Of a DNA stretch of 64,000 nucleotides, positions 37,589 through 50,333 are shown piece by piece. The stretch is from Numida meleagris (lineage: Eukaryota; Chordata; Aves; Galliformes; Numididae). The DNA is taken from positions 58,400,433-58,464,432 of the forward strand of contig NC_034413.1 of NCBI RefSeq assembly GCF_002078875.1, in the 5' to 3' direction. Positions within the stretch are counted from its first letter, which is position 1. Each line of letters begins with the position of its first letter. A program made the position numbers and the translations under genes. A model generated the notes under the pieces. That model worked only from the letters and a program-made list of their open reading frames with translations, did no database searches and was not told the DNA's origin.

Positions 37589-40377
37589 CCCCCCTCTGAA
37601 AGAAGCCCTGGACTTTTCTCCCTTTCTTGGAGGAAAGCATTCTGGAACAATTAGGGCCTGAATGTCCCAGAAATACATTTCCCATAACATACATGAAAGG
37701 TGTGGTTAATAATGCTACCTTATGTGTAGATAATTTATTCTAATTTTTCTTCTAAAATCAGTAGTTTTTAGAGGTTTTTTGTGGGGGGGTTGGGTCTGTG
37801 TGTTTGTTTAGGTTTTTTTAACAAAATTCTTTGAAGCTTGTTTATATTTTTTTTTCCTTGAAACGTTTGCTTTCCAACACTGCCTCAAAGACACCCTTGT
37901 TTTTATTGACATAATTATTCTGTCCGAGCATCTGTCTGCTTTGGGGACTCACTCTGGTAGGGTGCCTAAATTGTGCCTTTTCCTCTCTAAGCTAAGTTTT
38001 CAGTACAAATTTGGATATAGTGAATCTGGCCTTATAAAATGCAGTTTTTGCTGATATTAGTGTATACTTTTAAAGGTAGTTGGGTGCCGATACTGAAGAA
38101 CACTGGCGTTATCATGTATTAGGATTCTGTTTTGTTGTTGTACTGGTGTTGAACTCAAGAGCATTTCACCTGTAATATCTTGCCGAATCTCTGATATCCC
38201 CAAGCGTAAGCAACATGTAATTTCATCAGGCCTTCACATGATGTTCCCACTCACCCATCAGGAATCATCTGGATACCTACCTATTCATTTCCTGCAATCG
38301 CCATGAGATGGCAGTTGTCAGTTGCTGGACTTGCTTCACCCCATTTGAACCGAAACGACTCAAAGCTTATTGATCCTCAGAGACTCTCAGCTTTTCAGCT
38401 TCACTGTTCACAGCATGGAAGTGTGAAACTTTACAAGTGACTTTTAAAAGCAGCCAAGGAATGTGTGAGACAGATTGTTAGGGGGAAAGAAAAAATAAAA
38501 TAACATTATTTAATTTGATGGTGTGCAGCTCTATGCCAAAGTAAGGCATGTGTTTGCTGTTAGCAATCAAACTGGCTTAGCGAATGAAAAGTGGCACTTT
38601 GTTTATGGGATTTTACAAGCAGAGGATCCCTCGGGAAATTAATTCGGCCCTCTGGAATGCTGCCCTCCTCCATGCCGTTTCCACAGCATCCCCAGAATTT
38701 TTTTTTACTACCAAGCTCGATTTTAGTTTTTGTGTAGATAGAACTCCACAGGAGGGATGTGGGTGCAGCAAGTACGTCCATGCTACACTGCAAATCCATG
38801 CAAGTCTCCAGCATTTTCATAGTGCCCCTTAGTAAATCATCAGGTCATAGGTAATCGCCTGGATCCTGGGTTGCAACTAATACGCTACAAGCAAGGGAAT
38901 TGGGTTTTCTTTTGTCCTTTCCGTAAAAGTCCCAGAACACAAACCCAAGCTTTTCCAAATAGTACTCCCCATATGTAGCCTGAAGGCAGTCTAAATAATT
39001 TGGATTCTTCTTCATATCTATTATTCCATGGTAAAAATAAGAAGCCTAAAAAATCTCAACTTAGAGCAATCTGTTATTAAGAAATAACTTGTCTTCATTC
39101 TGTCTAGCTATATTCCCAGTCTATTTTCATTTAAATTTGCTATTGTTGTTTTTTCATGAACTGAATGTTACAATTTTTTCCATGCCTGCTGATAATTGGT
39201 TGCTTCCCATTACCATGCATGTAGCCATATGATGGCTTCCTCATTTAGAGGAAGTGCATCATTTCTCACTTTTTTTTTTTTTTGTGGGGGGAGATTTATA
39301 GCTTGCAAGTTCTAACATCTACTTTTCATCTGAAAACATGAGAGGGTACTCTTGTTATATCCATATTATCACCATGAATAGTTTAAAGAAAAATCAGTAA
39401 ATGACATCTTGGTTGATTATAACCTGGGGATTCAAGAAATGGAAAGTGATATACACTGGTAGAATTGCTGTGTTTTCAGCCATGTTCTTGCAATGCCAAG
39501 GCCTTGAGCAATGGAACTGATCTCTGCAATGTCAGATATCCCAATCTACAGGATTGATAATGCAGGATAGAATTGTATTTTCCAATGCTTAGTTTACTCC
39601 TCTTTGAAATGAGTCCCAAATTTGTCAAAGCTAGAAGGGACTGAGATTTGTATGTTTGGCCTCTCATCTTGCTGTTAAATTCCATACCTTTCTCCTTGTA
39701 ACAGATTATTTCAGAGTATAACATAAGATTTGGTTAAGCAAAGACATTGAATCATGGCTTTGAAGGGAAGAAGTGAGAAAGACTCATTTCCTGAAGACAT
39801 TCTTAGTCAATCTCCTTATCAAGCATTCTCATAGCAAATTTCTCATTTACCTGATTTAAGTTGCCAATCTCTGGTCATGCTTTTCATCAAAAGATTAGTG
39901 TCCTTTTTGCATCATACTTCTTCTCTGTGAAGATACACATTTTAGCAGTCACCTCTCATTCTTCTTTTCTGATAAGTTAAGGAGATTGAGAATCTCGCAA
40001 TCATACATTTTTTTTTTCTATCCTTAGAAGTTTTTAGAGTTTTTTTAACCTTTCTTATTACCCTTGATTTTTTTTTTCCCCTGCTCCTCACCATTGCCCT
40101 CCAAAAAAAAAAAAAAAGTGGCGGTATATTGCTAATGACTGGTATCTGTTGGGAGGGAAAATCCATAGCGATGTAAATAGTTCTTTGAGCTCCCATAGTA
40201 TCTGGTCTGCTGGTATTTCCAGAGAAGAGGGATGGGAAGAACAGGAGAAAGGGCAACACTGGTAGATCTACAGCTCTAGTGTTGCATGTGCTGAGTACTG
40301 GAGTGTACGTTAGATAAGAGTTTGTGAGTTGAAGCAGTAGATAGGAATAATAGGGCATAACAAACTGTAATCTGGGT

Positions 40378-40395
40378 GGGGGGGGGGGGGGGGGG
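40378..40395. repeat. G18 homopolymer
   Basis: Eighteen consecutive G residues, preceded by GGGT. It could form a G-quadruplex and is a likely place for length error in sequencing. Confidence 0.9.
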
Positions 40396-40613
40396 AAGGA
40401 AGACTGAGAAAGTTTGTAAGAGAAGGAAGGGTCAAAAACGACCAAGAAAAATCTTTCATAGAAGATGCCTGCGATTGTCTGATGAAATAGCAGCACAGGG
40501 TGAAGTTTCAGAATTAGATTTTTGCGAGAAGTGTTTTTTTTTTTTTTACTGAAAAGTTAACTTTTTTAAATCTGTTTTTGATAACCTTGGATTTGTATAT
40601 GTAAGTATATATA

Positions 40614-40640
40614 CAAGTGTGTGTGTATATATATACACAA
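40614..40640. repeat. TG/TA microsatellite with palindrome
   Basis: Alternating TG then TA dinucleotides, including the 16-bp palindrome GTGTATATATATACAC. Low-complexity, potentially cruciform-forming DNA. Confidence 0.85.
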
Positions 40641-43146
40641 CCGCTATTGATATGGCTTTGACAACATTTAAAGACCTTCTAGTCATTTTATCCATCCTTT
40701 CTCTCTTTCCAGATCTTTGTTTTAGTTTAGTAGTTCTGTTGCACTTCCAGCAACTACACATTATGTGTGTACACTTCAGTAAAGCTAATGAGTTCTGCAG
40801 CACACTAGCTTTGTACATAAATACTGCTCTTGAAAGCACGAAATCAGATTTAAATTGTTTAATAACAACTGCTTTTCTCATAACAAAAGAAATTAAACTC
40901 TCTGAGACATACTTTTTATGGGGACATAAGCCCTGTAGACACTTTGCTTTTGTTTTATTGATCTGATGATTCCTTATACATACAAAGAAAAGCATTAAAA
41001 GAAATCATTTATCTTGCCTGAAAACTGTTCTTCCTTGTGTGTTTGGTGAAATACTGCTGAATATAAGTTTCCATTTTGGTTAATGTTACAAGTGCTTGAT
41101 TTATAATGCTGGGGTTGTTTATATATGTAAGCTTACTTTTTTAACAGCCTACAAACCTAAGTCTTAAAGTACTGGAGCTTTGCTAACATTTTTAATGCAA
41201 TCAATATGTCTTGTTTTTAGAGAGGATATTTTTCAGAACTGGTAGCAGGAATTAAGCAATTTGGATTTTTGTCTGTAACTCGTGACACTTTCACTCTGAT
41301 ATTCTAATTGTATTGGAAATGCAGTAGTTCCCTTAATAAAGAATTACTGGAGATATGTGCTAAACACGAGATAGATTTGATGGTAAAATAATAATAGACT
41401 TTCAGTTCTGATGAGTGTTTATGCACCAGTAAAGCACTTACAAAAGATTGCTAATTTTAGTGGTTGGTGACTCAGAATTTCATTGGTAGATGAAGAGGAT
41501 GCTCATTCTGCCTGGCTACAAGAGATGGGAACTTACATCTGTCTTCTGAGAGGCATTTCTGACTTACTTATTCTTGTCTTTAGGGGTGAAACAAATCAAA
41601 CAAACATCAACAATCTCTTCTACTTCCTGCTAGGATTACTATTTGAGCTTTAAAGGTAGAAGAGAAGAGCAGATGTGGACTGACAATAACAGTAATCTGG
41701 CAGAAATCTCTGACCGTATCCTTGCATGAAATGGAAACCAGCCAGTGAGATGTGAGAGGACTATTTACAGTGCAAATATAATTCTGTATCTGTCAAGTCT
41801 AGCAATACTGACAAGGCATAAAGAGATTTATGAAACTGTAGTATAATTCTTCTACAGATCTGCTCTAACTTTTTAAAAACCTGAGCAACTAAGTAAAAAT
41901 AAAATAATTCGCTAAATATGTCTAAATATATAAGCTTCAGGGTCCACGCTTTTAGCTGATTTTTTTTCTTCATTTTCTTAACCACAGCTACCTTTCATCT
42001 AGAAATATTTGCCCAATTCTTACAGTATCAGCAAAGCAAGGGAAAAAGCCCAGAATAGTGCTTTGATGGCATCTCTGTTTCTTCATACTTGTGTTCAAAA
42101 CAGCTCTGATCTATGAATAGGCTTTGACTTTCTGAGGAGTGAGGATGGGACCTGGGGTAACGCACGCTCTATTTCTGTGCTGGCTGATGACAGGATAGCT
42201 TGGTAAATGACAGAACTGGAGCCGGGAGGGTATCAGGAACAGCAGCAGCTGTCACGGGCTCCTTGCTGTGAGTGCATGCGAGGGACTTCAAAAGCTAGAG
42301 GTCTCCAGGGATTCCTTGAACTTGTCTATGTTTTTCTTTTTGTTGTTGTTTTGCTCTTTCCCTGATCGTGGCTCTCTGCCTGGCTTTTCTGTGTTGTTAC
42401 ATCCACTTTTCATCCCTTCTGAGTCAAACTGGGAAGCTGTGAATATCTCCTGATCTTGTGTCTAGGGGGGATATGAATTTTTAATCACTACTATCATCCA
42501 TTATCATTATTATTTTATTTTATTTATGAAGTGCTGCTGGTCTGGCTGATGGTTTTATGAAACAGTTAAAAGGAAGGTCCTAACCTAAAGTATTTTGCAG
42601 TCTGTTTGTGAAATTAGCAATATTGTAGTCACATCAGGAGCTGGGAGTTGATTGGAGTATTAGGATAATATATACAAAGGAAAAGGAAGTGTCATTTAGG
42701 GCATGTTTTTCTCTCAGCTACTTGTCTGTTTATTGACTTATCTTACCTTGCAACATGAAAGTCTTGGTTTGTCTGATGAACCATAAAGTCAGCAACAGAA
42801 ATGTGGAAAGATGAAAAAGCACAAAGACCAAAAAAAATCCCAGACAAACTTTATACACTTGAATTCACAGGCTAACACAGTGAGGTCCCCTAGCCTTTTG
42901 TTGGAGCTCTTCTCTGAATTTGTAATCTGAAGACCACTGAAACTAGGAAGCAAGTTTAGACATCAGTCCCTCCCAGTCAGACTGGTATCATATTAGACCA
43001 CTTGGATTACAGATGAAAATGTCTGTGTGGACAGGTTTGGGATTAAACTGTCCCAAGGTCTTCTCCAGTTAACAATTTGCATGGCAAAATGAAGGAGGCA
43101 CTGGAATAAAAAAGCAGTTGTGAAACTATGGGTTACCTCCACTGCT

Positions 43147-43329
43147 GCAGATTTTTACAAGCAAGGCATGTAGGCTCTTGTTCATCTCTGATGAAATGCA
43201 TGGTTAATGGTGATGATTGTGTTGAAAAACAGTGTTTTGTAGCTGAGAATTTTCTCTATCCAATGGTTATTGTGCTCTTTGTTGTAGTTTCCTTGGGAAT
43301 CATTAGGAGGCATTACTTTTGGACCAACC
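43147..43329 (+). mobile_element. Mariner 3' fragment, plus strand (same family as 28.7 kb)
   Basis: This 183-bp piece matches the reverse complement of the left part of the element at 28681-29232. It opens with GCAGATTTTTACAAGC and AGGCTCTTGTTCAT, includes TTTTGTAGCTGAGAATTT and TTGTGCTCTTTGT, and ends in the inverted-repeat sequence AGGCATTACTTTTGGACC followed by AACC and then TA at 43330-43331, the expected mariner target dinucleotide. It begins just downstream of where the hinge motif (RSGRP) sits in the other copy, so the transposase-start half is gone. The 92-codon frame at 43128-43406 is carried by this fossil and is not a host gene. Confidence 0.87.
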
Positions 43330-43700
43330 TATTTGATTCTAGCTCCTGGCTCTTAGATGAAGAGACAGCTTTTGCTGCCTTACATAAAACTACCATCATA
43401 AGATGATGGCACCACCCCTATCTGTTCACGTACCTCACCAGCTCCTTGCATCCGTTTTGGTGCATAATCACTTTCTTAAAGAGAGGGTCAAAGCCTCAGG
43501 AGGCTGATCAGACCCACTGCCACCTTTCCATGGATCTGTTTGCTAGAGCTGCTTTGTTACAGGAAGAGGATCTATAATATCACACTACCCAGAAACTCAA
43601 AATAGACTTTAGCCAAAATTTTCTAAACTCCTAAGGTATTAGTTTAGACAGCAAAATTCATTCAGAATATGATCTGCTATCTTATTTGCAACCTACTGTA
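43330..43700. other. Spacer, nothing recognised
   Basis: About 370 bp between the mariner fragment and a CR1 tip. No gene or repeat is recognised. Confidence 0.6.
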
Positions 43701-43770
43701 GAGAACCTGCTTTAGTGGGAGTTAGACTTGATGATCTCCAGAGGTCCCTTCTAACCCCTGCAATTCTGTG
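43701..43770 (+). mobile_element. CR1 LINE 3' tip, plus strand
   Basis: About 70 bp: GAGAACCTGCTTTAGTGGGA, GTTAGACTTGATGATCTCCA, GAGGTCCCTTCTAACCCCTG, then CAATTCTGTG. This is the ordinary CR1 3' terminus on the plus strand, with a single mutated terminal octamer visible. Confidence 0.92.
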
Positions 43771-46700
43771 TTTTCTCCCTTCCCTACCACAGATATACAC
43801 GCTGAGAAAAATGGAGATTTGCAGAGGTTTTAATTTCTTAGATTTTGGGATGTAATTTAGAAATCCTTCTATATAAAATATTTGACCCATGCTCCAGGGT
43901 TGTAGAAGGTTAAAATGTGAAAATATTGAGCATCTTTTTAAAAGATTGTTCTGATGATCCCTTCATGTTTATGAGGAAGCCCATGTATAGCAAGGCTGAA
44001 CAGCTTCCGGAGCATTCATGTAAAAATTATTCTCATTTTTTTTCACAAAATCTTTGAAAAATGTTCCTTTTTGAAAGAATGTTAGGAGAAAAAGGGTTAT
44101 CTCTCAGTTTAAAAAAAAAAAAAAGTTTGTGTGTTTGCTGAGTTATCAAGATGCCCTTAGTGTTCGTGTTTTCATTCTTTAAATTATATCTCTCCTGACA
44201 AACTCATTTTCAGTCACAGTAATGAGCTGATAAACAAGGGATAGCACTGGATAGCTGCAGAGTGAATAAAATAATTCAGAGGGGGAACTTTTTTTCCCTG
44301 AAGAGTATGTCAGCTCTTAAAAAATTTATGCATCTAGCCTTCAGATATGCAAGCCATATGCATAAATAAATAAGCTTTTGAATGCATACCATAGGTTTCA
44401 TCAGTGCTGGAAATATCAGGAAAAAGAAACCCAGTAAAAATCCAATTGTTCTTGACTACTGAAGGCATATAATTATTGGGTGTTGTAATTAGATAATAAA
44501 GGAGATGTCCCTAATAAATCTATCTTATGGCTGTTGAAACTTTGTTTAGGCAAGAGCATGAATTTTTTTACTGAATGCAAATCTTGGTACCAAGATCACT
44601 GCTGAGCCTATTATCCACTTAAACAGCTTTGTATTTTTGAGGGAAACATGTCCATCCCATAATTTCACCATCAGAGGCCAAAGAGAGAAGTTAATATAGG
44701 ACATTTAATTGATACAATGCCTTTCCTTAAACTACTTTTTTAAAAAAATAATCTTCATAAAGTGGTGCTCATCCATCCACTTGTCAACAGCTGCTAGCAG
44801 TTGCGGAGCACCCTCAGGCATTAACTGGCAGAGCTCAGAAGCCTCTTTGCCACCTCACTGACTGCTATAGACTATCTTGGTGCTCTGATTTAGAGGTGTG
44901 TTTACAAGCTTTATTGAACAGCAATGCTAAATTATTCTGCAGCAGTTCTGGGACAGGATGAGAAGAATGACTTTATGGGGGTTTGTATAAGGAAATCGTA
45001 GTGTACTTTCTAAAGGCAGTGTCATTTCTGCTCTGCTGATACATGTGTATAGAGCTCTGGTGGGGGATAGCTTCTTGCAATTGTGTAAGATGTTGCTCCA
45101 CTTTTTCTACCATCTCTGCTTGAGTACAGACAGGTAGTCCACTCCACTCCATAGTGTGTGCTGAGCACACTTTGTAACCTTTGCTTCCTTACCACATGCA
45201 GAGCCTTCTCCTAGGCCTGGGGTTTGAGGGCTCAGAAATTCCTAATGCAGGTTTCGTATTCCCTAGTAAAGGCCTTAATCCTTGGAAAGCAATCAATCAG
45301 AAATGGAATCACCTTCCATGTTTTATAAAGAAAGCACTGACTGTTGGATGTTGATGAAGAAGTAGGTTTTTTGCACGGTTTTGCATCCCGTAGGATTTAC
45401 TGGCTGCCAGTCAAGCAAGGTACTAACTGAGGAGAACAGTGACCTCTTCAGCTCTGTTTCCCTGATTGGTGTACAAACCTCATGGAATAATGCTCTTGAG
45501 ATTGCTTTTAGCTCATAATTACACGATGCCATGGGTTGGCAGGAAGCGCTGGTGGGAACTCAGAGCATATTTGTTAATGCCAGTGATCCTCAGGGTGATT
45601 TCAAAGGGGATTTTGAAGAAATCCATGCAAGGATCTCTCTGTCCTTCTGAAATATTACTTTATTTAGTGGAATACAATATCGCCTATTAAAAATGGGAAG
45701 AACAGAAGAGGGGGAAAAAAAACCCCAGCTCTTCAGAGTTAGTTAGAGCTAATCTGGTCACGTGCTTAGAAACCGTTCACAACAACACTGAAATAAGTAT
45801 TTTTTTCTTCAAAAGGTAATTTGTAGGAACAAGGGCCTTTACAGTATGTTTAAGTTATTGATGTGACATGTAACAGTATGTTAATTTCATAGTTCCTTTA
45901 ATACTGGGATGCTTTCGAGAGTTGAATGAAAAAAACGCTTATTTTCCTAGGAGATTCATTTACTTTTAGATTTTGCATTCTGTTTTTGAGGTTTTCACTC
46001 CAGTCTTTGTAGATTGAAAGTAAGTTCCTTTTTAGTAACCAGGCTTCGTCATTTAGGATTCTGTTGTTAATGGCGAGGTTTTTTAAGGTAAAATTATTTT
46101 TTCACTTGAAATTCCATTTAGCTAAATAAAAGTAAATGTTCTGAAACCATCACTTTTAATCATTACCTCTTAAAACAGATTTCATTTAGGACTTACACAA
46201 TGCAATGCTAAGAAATTAGATGTCTGCATTTAGAAAACCTTTCTGCACGTTGCCTATGCCTTCACAGTATTCAACTTCATAGCTCTGCCAATAACCTGAG
46301 CTCTGCTGATCTGTGTGTCAATTTGAAAGTATTCCTTCACTCTCTACTTCTAAATTTCATGAAAAATGAATTGTTTTATATTACGTTGCCACCAACGCCT
46401 TCTTGAAGTCAGCATTAGTATATAGACCTGTATGTAGACATCAGGCTATCCTGTGTAATGGGTACAATTTGGGTGTCTGATATTTTATTTTCTAAATTTT
46501 TAATGTATGTTTTATTACAATGATTAAATCGTGAACCTTGCCAAAAATATTATTTGAAAAACAAACCTGATATTTAGCCATTACAAAGTTTCTTGAACAC
46601 CTTCCAAATCAAATATTTCTTCTTGCTTTGCTTTGAAATGCTGAAATTAATTTGATTTTGTTTTTTAATTATTTTTCATTAAGTCAATTACTGGTGTTTG

Positions 46701-48385
46701 TGGAATTTTATTTTTTTATTTCATTTTAAAGATCTAGAAACAAAATCAGGCTCTTCATTTTTTACTAGACTGAAAATAATGTTCTCCCTTTCTTCTCTCT
46801 TACCACTTCCTACACAGTTTATGAGATGTGTAGATGTGGTAGGGAAGCAATGGGATGTGAGAACTGATTGGGATTGGATTATTCACAATGTTTTGTGCCA
46901 AAACAGTCAATTCTCTTTGCTAGCCTGAATGCTTTCACCTGGTATTTTACCTATTAACACAGTCCTTAAGGACTATTTGCTTACATGCTTGATGCTGCAA
47001 AGTAACCCTGAGCTTGCTGAGGTTCCTGAGCTGTAGTTCTTAATTTGTTTAATTAATTATTATGGGATTATTCATCCTTTCTCATGGCACCAGTGGCAGC
47101 ATTGTGTGGTACACCTACCTCTTGGGAAAGTAACATCTCTCGAGCTGCTTCTTTCCACAGTGCTCATCACCTGATAGTTGTTTTTTTTTTGATGCTTGAT
47201 AAAATCTCTCCTAACTTGGACCAATGTAGTTGGAAAAATTGTTCCCTCTTGTCTTCATTCCTCTCTCTCTTCTACACGCATGCTTTGTACACTTCAGAAT
47301 AATATTCATGATCTTTCTAATACTTATATCCCATCATGCACATCTGAGATCTATTTTAGGCAAATGTCCATAGACTATTTATAAGATGGAAATTGCCTCT
47401 CAGTATCATTATTATTATTTTCTCACCTGGTTGCTAACTTCATGCACTGATTCTTGAGACGATTGGTATTTTTCTGTTTCTTCCTACCTTTAGGGTATTT
47501 CTTTCTATGTAAAGGGTTTAGTTTCTATTAATTTCCAATTCATAGATGCCTCGAGGTTTATCTTGGGATCAATAGATTTTTCTTTTTCCACACACCAGTA
47601 ACTTCAGTGTGACACTGATCATTGGCACTAGATAGTAACAGAAACATAATTATGTGTTCTCCTAATCACTCTCCTGGTTTTAATTTTCGGATCTGTCTCC
47701 AATGCATTTTTATCCTTGAACACCTGTGCTAGCAAGCACAGGCTACACGCTGAATGCATTCAGAAAAAGGTCCAAATTTCTTCTCTCTCAACCTGTGAGA
47801 CCCCAGGCATTGTTCTCAGGTAATGAGGGGGGGGAAGAAGTGGGAGAGTGGAAGGTCATGTCACATGGATAAGGCTGCAGGAGAAAGCAAAGCAATAACC
47901 TATTGAGAGAGCTGTGACTGGGGAGCATTCTGTCTTGGAGTGCTCTTCAGAGAAGAGTTATCCCACCTGTTCCGCACGTTTGATGCGTGGGACGTGGAGG
48001 AACTGGATAAATGGTAGGGCACAAAGCACAGGATTTCCTATGTTTATTCATCCATGGAATCTACTGCTTTGTGGAAATGTTCAAAATGAACCTATTGACT
48101 TTAAGTTAAAAAATAAAAATGAGTTAGTGATTTATTAAGATTGAGTTAAGTAGCACATCTTAAGTAGCACAGTAGAGAACTATACTGCCTCCACTGACAG
48201 TACTGTTAATCAGCTTCCATTCCATTGATATATTTGAAAAGAAAATTTATTTTGCAGTTAATCTGGTCTCTGTTTTCTTTGCAGCTTTTGAGAGTGATTT
48301 CTGAAAGTTAAGTGTAAAAATCAAAGGGATTTTGACCAGACAGCAAGAGACTCTGGTTTGAAATAAAGACAGAGAAATATACTTT

Positions 48386-48418
48386 AAAAAAAAAAAAAAA
48401 GAGAGAGCGAGAGAGAAA
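48386..48418. repeat. A15 plus GA-rich purine tract
   Basis: Fifteen A residues are followed by GAGAGAGCGAGAGAGAAA. All but one base are purines. Low-complexity DNA. Confidence 0.9.
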
Positions 48419-49446
48419 TTCATGATCTTACATTCTGTTGAATTCCAGCAAGCAAGAGAACATAAACTTTTAAATGCTAAAGTAAGGACTTTAAAATCAA
48501 TGGAGTGTTTAATAGAATTCAGTGCAGTGCATGTAAAATGGGAGAAATGTGGCAAAAGGCAAATTTGGAATGAGTAAAAGCTTGAATGCAGCTTGGTTAC
48601 ATAATTAAAGCAGTAGAAGAAAAGGGAAATGTCAATAATCCAACCAAGAAGTCACACAAATATAGATCAGTTTCTCACTACCAAGGAGAAAAAAAGTTAA
48701 ACCAAAACAAACCCAAATTTTGAAATTCGATGGTGTTTTGGGAAGCACTTAAAAATTCTAAAATAATACGCGAGTTGTTCAAGTTATGTGCTCAAGTGGA
48801 ATCTGTTGTGGACAGTAAGATCCAGCTGTCTTGTCATGCTGACATTGACTGTTCCCATTTGACTACTGTTACAGGAGCACAGCTGATGATCCCAATATAC
48901 TTAACCTGCCTTTTGTCCATGATGAGATTCGCTCTCGCTATTATTCAGCAGCACCTCATCTGGACTGGGGAATCTTGGCACACCACTAGTTATATTGCAA
49001 ACCTGCTATATGATTACAGAGTGAGAAACATGGATGGTCTTAAGAGTTTTAGGAAATAAAATGTCCCTTGCAAATGGGGATTTGAGGAATAGCTATTTTC
49101 CCAGATAATGGGTACTTTAAGAATAAGCACTTAGATTAAAGGAGGCTTGGTTTTATTTTAGAAGTCAATGAGGTGTCATACCTTTTTAGCAAAATGTGAT
49201 TAATTCAAAATCTTACAGTTACTTTCTAATATTAAAATGACAAAATAGGCAGAATTGGATGAAAACCCAGTCAGCTGTTCACTTATCACACGTTAATCCC
49301 TCTCTGAATGTGGAGCATCGCGTGCAATTTTGAGGTGATATTGCATAAGCTGATGCTTACTGATCCACTAAGCTGGTTAAATGGCAATAGGTTTGTTAAA
49401 ATTTAGTCCAATTAATTTATTTCACCAGAAAATTCCTAGATCCAGC

Positions 49447-49474
49447 AGCTGACTCTAGGAGTATAGAGTCAGCT
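49447..49474. repeat. Perfect 11-bp inverted repeat (hairpin)
   Basis: Arms AGCTGACTCTA (49447-49457) and TAGAGTCAGCT (49464-49474) are exact reverse complements around the 6-base loop GGAGTA. The hairpin stands alone about 310 bp before an LTR. Confidence 0.95.
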
Positions 49475-49784
49475 ATAGGAGAGTGGTTTTGTCTGAATTT
49501 AGATCTGAAAGCTCAGTGGCTTTCTCCTCTGCAAGGCCACCAAGCACACATCTGTGGCATTAGCCAATTTTCAGAAAGCATTAGAACAGCATGAGCAGCC
49601 ATTTCAAGAAGGTGATTTTGTGAGACTTCTAGTTTTTCACATGTGTGGAAACCTATCCACCAAATTCTCAAAGAGGGGATGAGCAATTACATGCGCACTG
49701 CTTTCTTAAATCAGGCTAAGAGATCTTCACACAAGCTCATAAATTCTTTTCATATAAATGGTGCTATTGAGTTAACTGTATCCC

Positions 49785-50333
49785 AACCCAAATCATAGTT
49801 TTTCATATGGTGCTATGTTTTTGGATTTGTGTGCAAATTGAGTTAATAACACACTGATGTTCTAGTTGCTGCTGAGCAGTGCTTACACAGTCAAAGTCTT
49901 TTCTGTTTCTCACTCTGCCCTGCCAGTGAGGCACAAAAGAATCTGGAATGGGACAAAACCAGGACAGCTGGCCCCAACTCACCGGAAGGATATTCCATAT
50001 CATGTCATGCTCAGCAATAAAAGCTGAGGAGAAAAAAGTGCAAGATGTTCAAAATTATGGTGTGTGTCTTCCCAAGTAACCATTATGTGTGATGAAGCCC
50101 TGCTTTCCTGGAAGTGGCTGAACATCTGCCTGCCTATTAGAAGCAGTGCACGAACTCCTTATTGCACTTTGCTCACATACACAGCTTTTGCTTTACTTAT
50201 TAAACTGTCTTTATCTCAACCCATGCATTTTCTCACTTTTATTACCCTTCCAATTCTCTCCCCAAACCCACCCAGGGGGAGTGAGGAAGTGCTTGTGTGG
50301 TGCTGAGCTGCCCACTCAGGTTAACCCACAACA
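49785..50333 (+). mobile_element. Solo LTR of an avian endogenous retrovirus, plus strand
   Basis: About 550 bp with the layout of a full LTR. The U3-like part contains GTTAATAACACACTGATG, TGCTGAGCAGTGCTTACACA and GGATATTCCATATCATG. A TATA-like CAATAAAAG lies at 50015-50023. Next come GTCTTCCCAAGTAACC and GCCCTGCTTTCCTGG, then the poly(A)-signal-like ATTAAA at 50199-50204 followed by CTGTCTTTATCTCAACCC. The end, GGTTAACCCACAACA, is LTR-like and closes with CA. I recognise the pattern from bird genomes, but the exact family (ERVL- or ERVK-type) is not assigned. Few CpGs remain, so it is old. No gag, pol or env sequence is next to it. The left boundary is uncertain by tens of bases. Confidence 0.82.

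Larger units (their letters stand above)
36086..43146. other. Unassigned DNA with long homopolymers
   Basis: No gene is supported. A GC-richer patch lies at about 37.30-37.48 kb. Simple sequences are T33 (37556-37588), A15 (40103-40117), G18 (40378-40395) and a TG/TA tract near 40616-40640. The longest open frame of the window (184 codons, minus, 39942-40496) is here. It is composed of Phe, Pro and Lys runs encoded by the homopolymers and resembles no protein. Two opposed frames at 40546-40995 (149 codons minus, 115 plus) are likewise unbelievable as genes. Confidence 0.55.
43771..49784. other. Unassigned AT-rich DNA
   Basis: No gene is seen. Simple sequences: A14 at 44111-44124, a run of nine or so G near 47827, and A15 followed by a GA-rich stretch at 48386-48418. 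A perfect hairpin lies at 49447-49474. A 109-codon plus-strand frame at 48730-49059 matches no family I know and has no supporting signals. Confidence 0.55.

Noticed and set aside
39942..40496. Longest open frame (184 codons, minus strand)
   Set aside because: Its residues are Phe, Pro and Lys runs encoded by T, G18 and A15 homopolymers. There is no domain, and the frame would break with any length change in these runs.
40546..40995. Opposed frames of 149 (minus) and 115 (plus) codons
   Set aside because: They overlap on both strands, are AT-rich and include microsatellite translation. No recognisable motif.
48730..49059. 109-codon plus-strand frame
   Set aside because: No recognisable domain, promoter or splice context. 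Probably chance.
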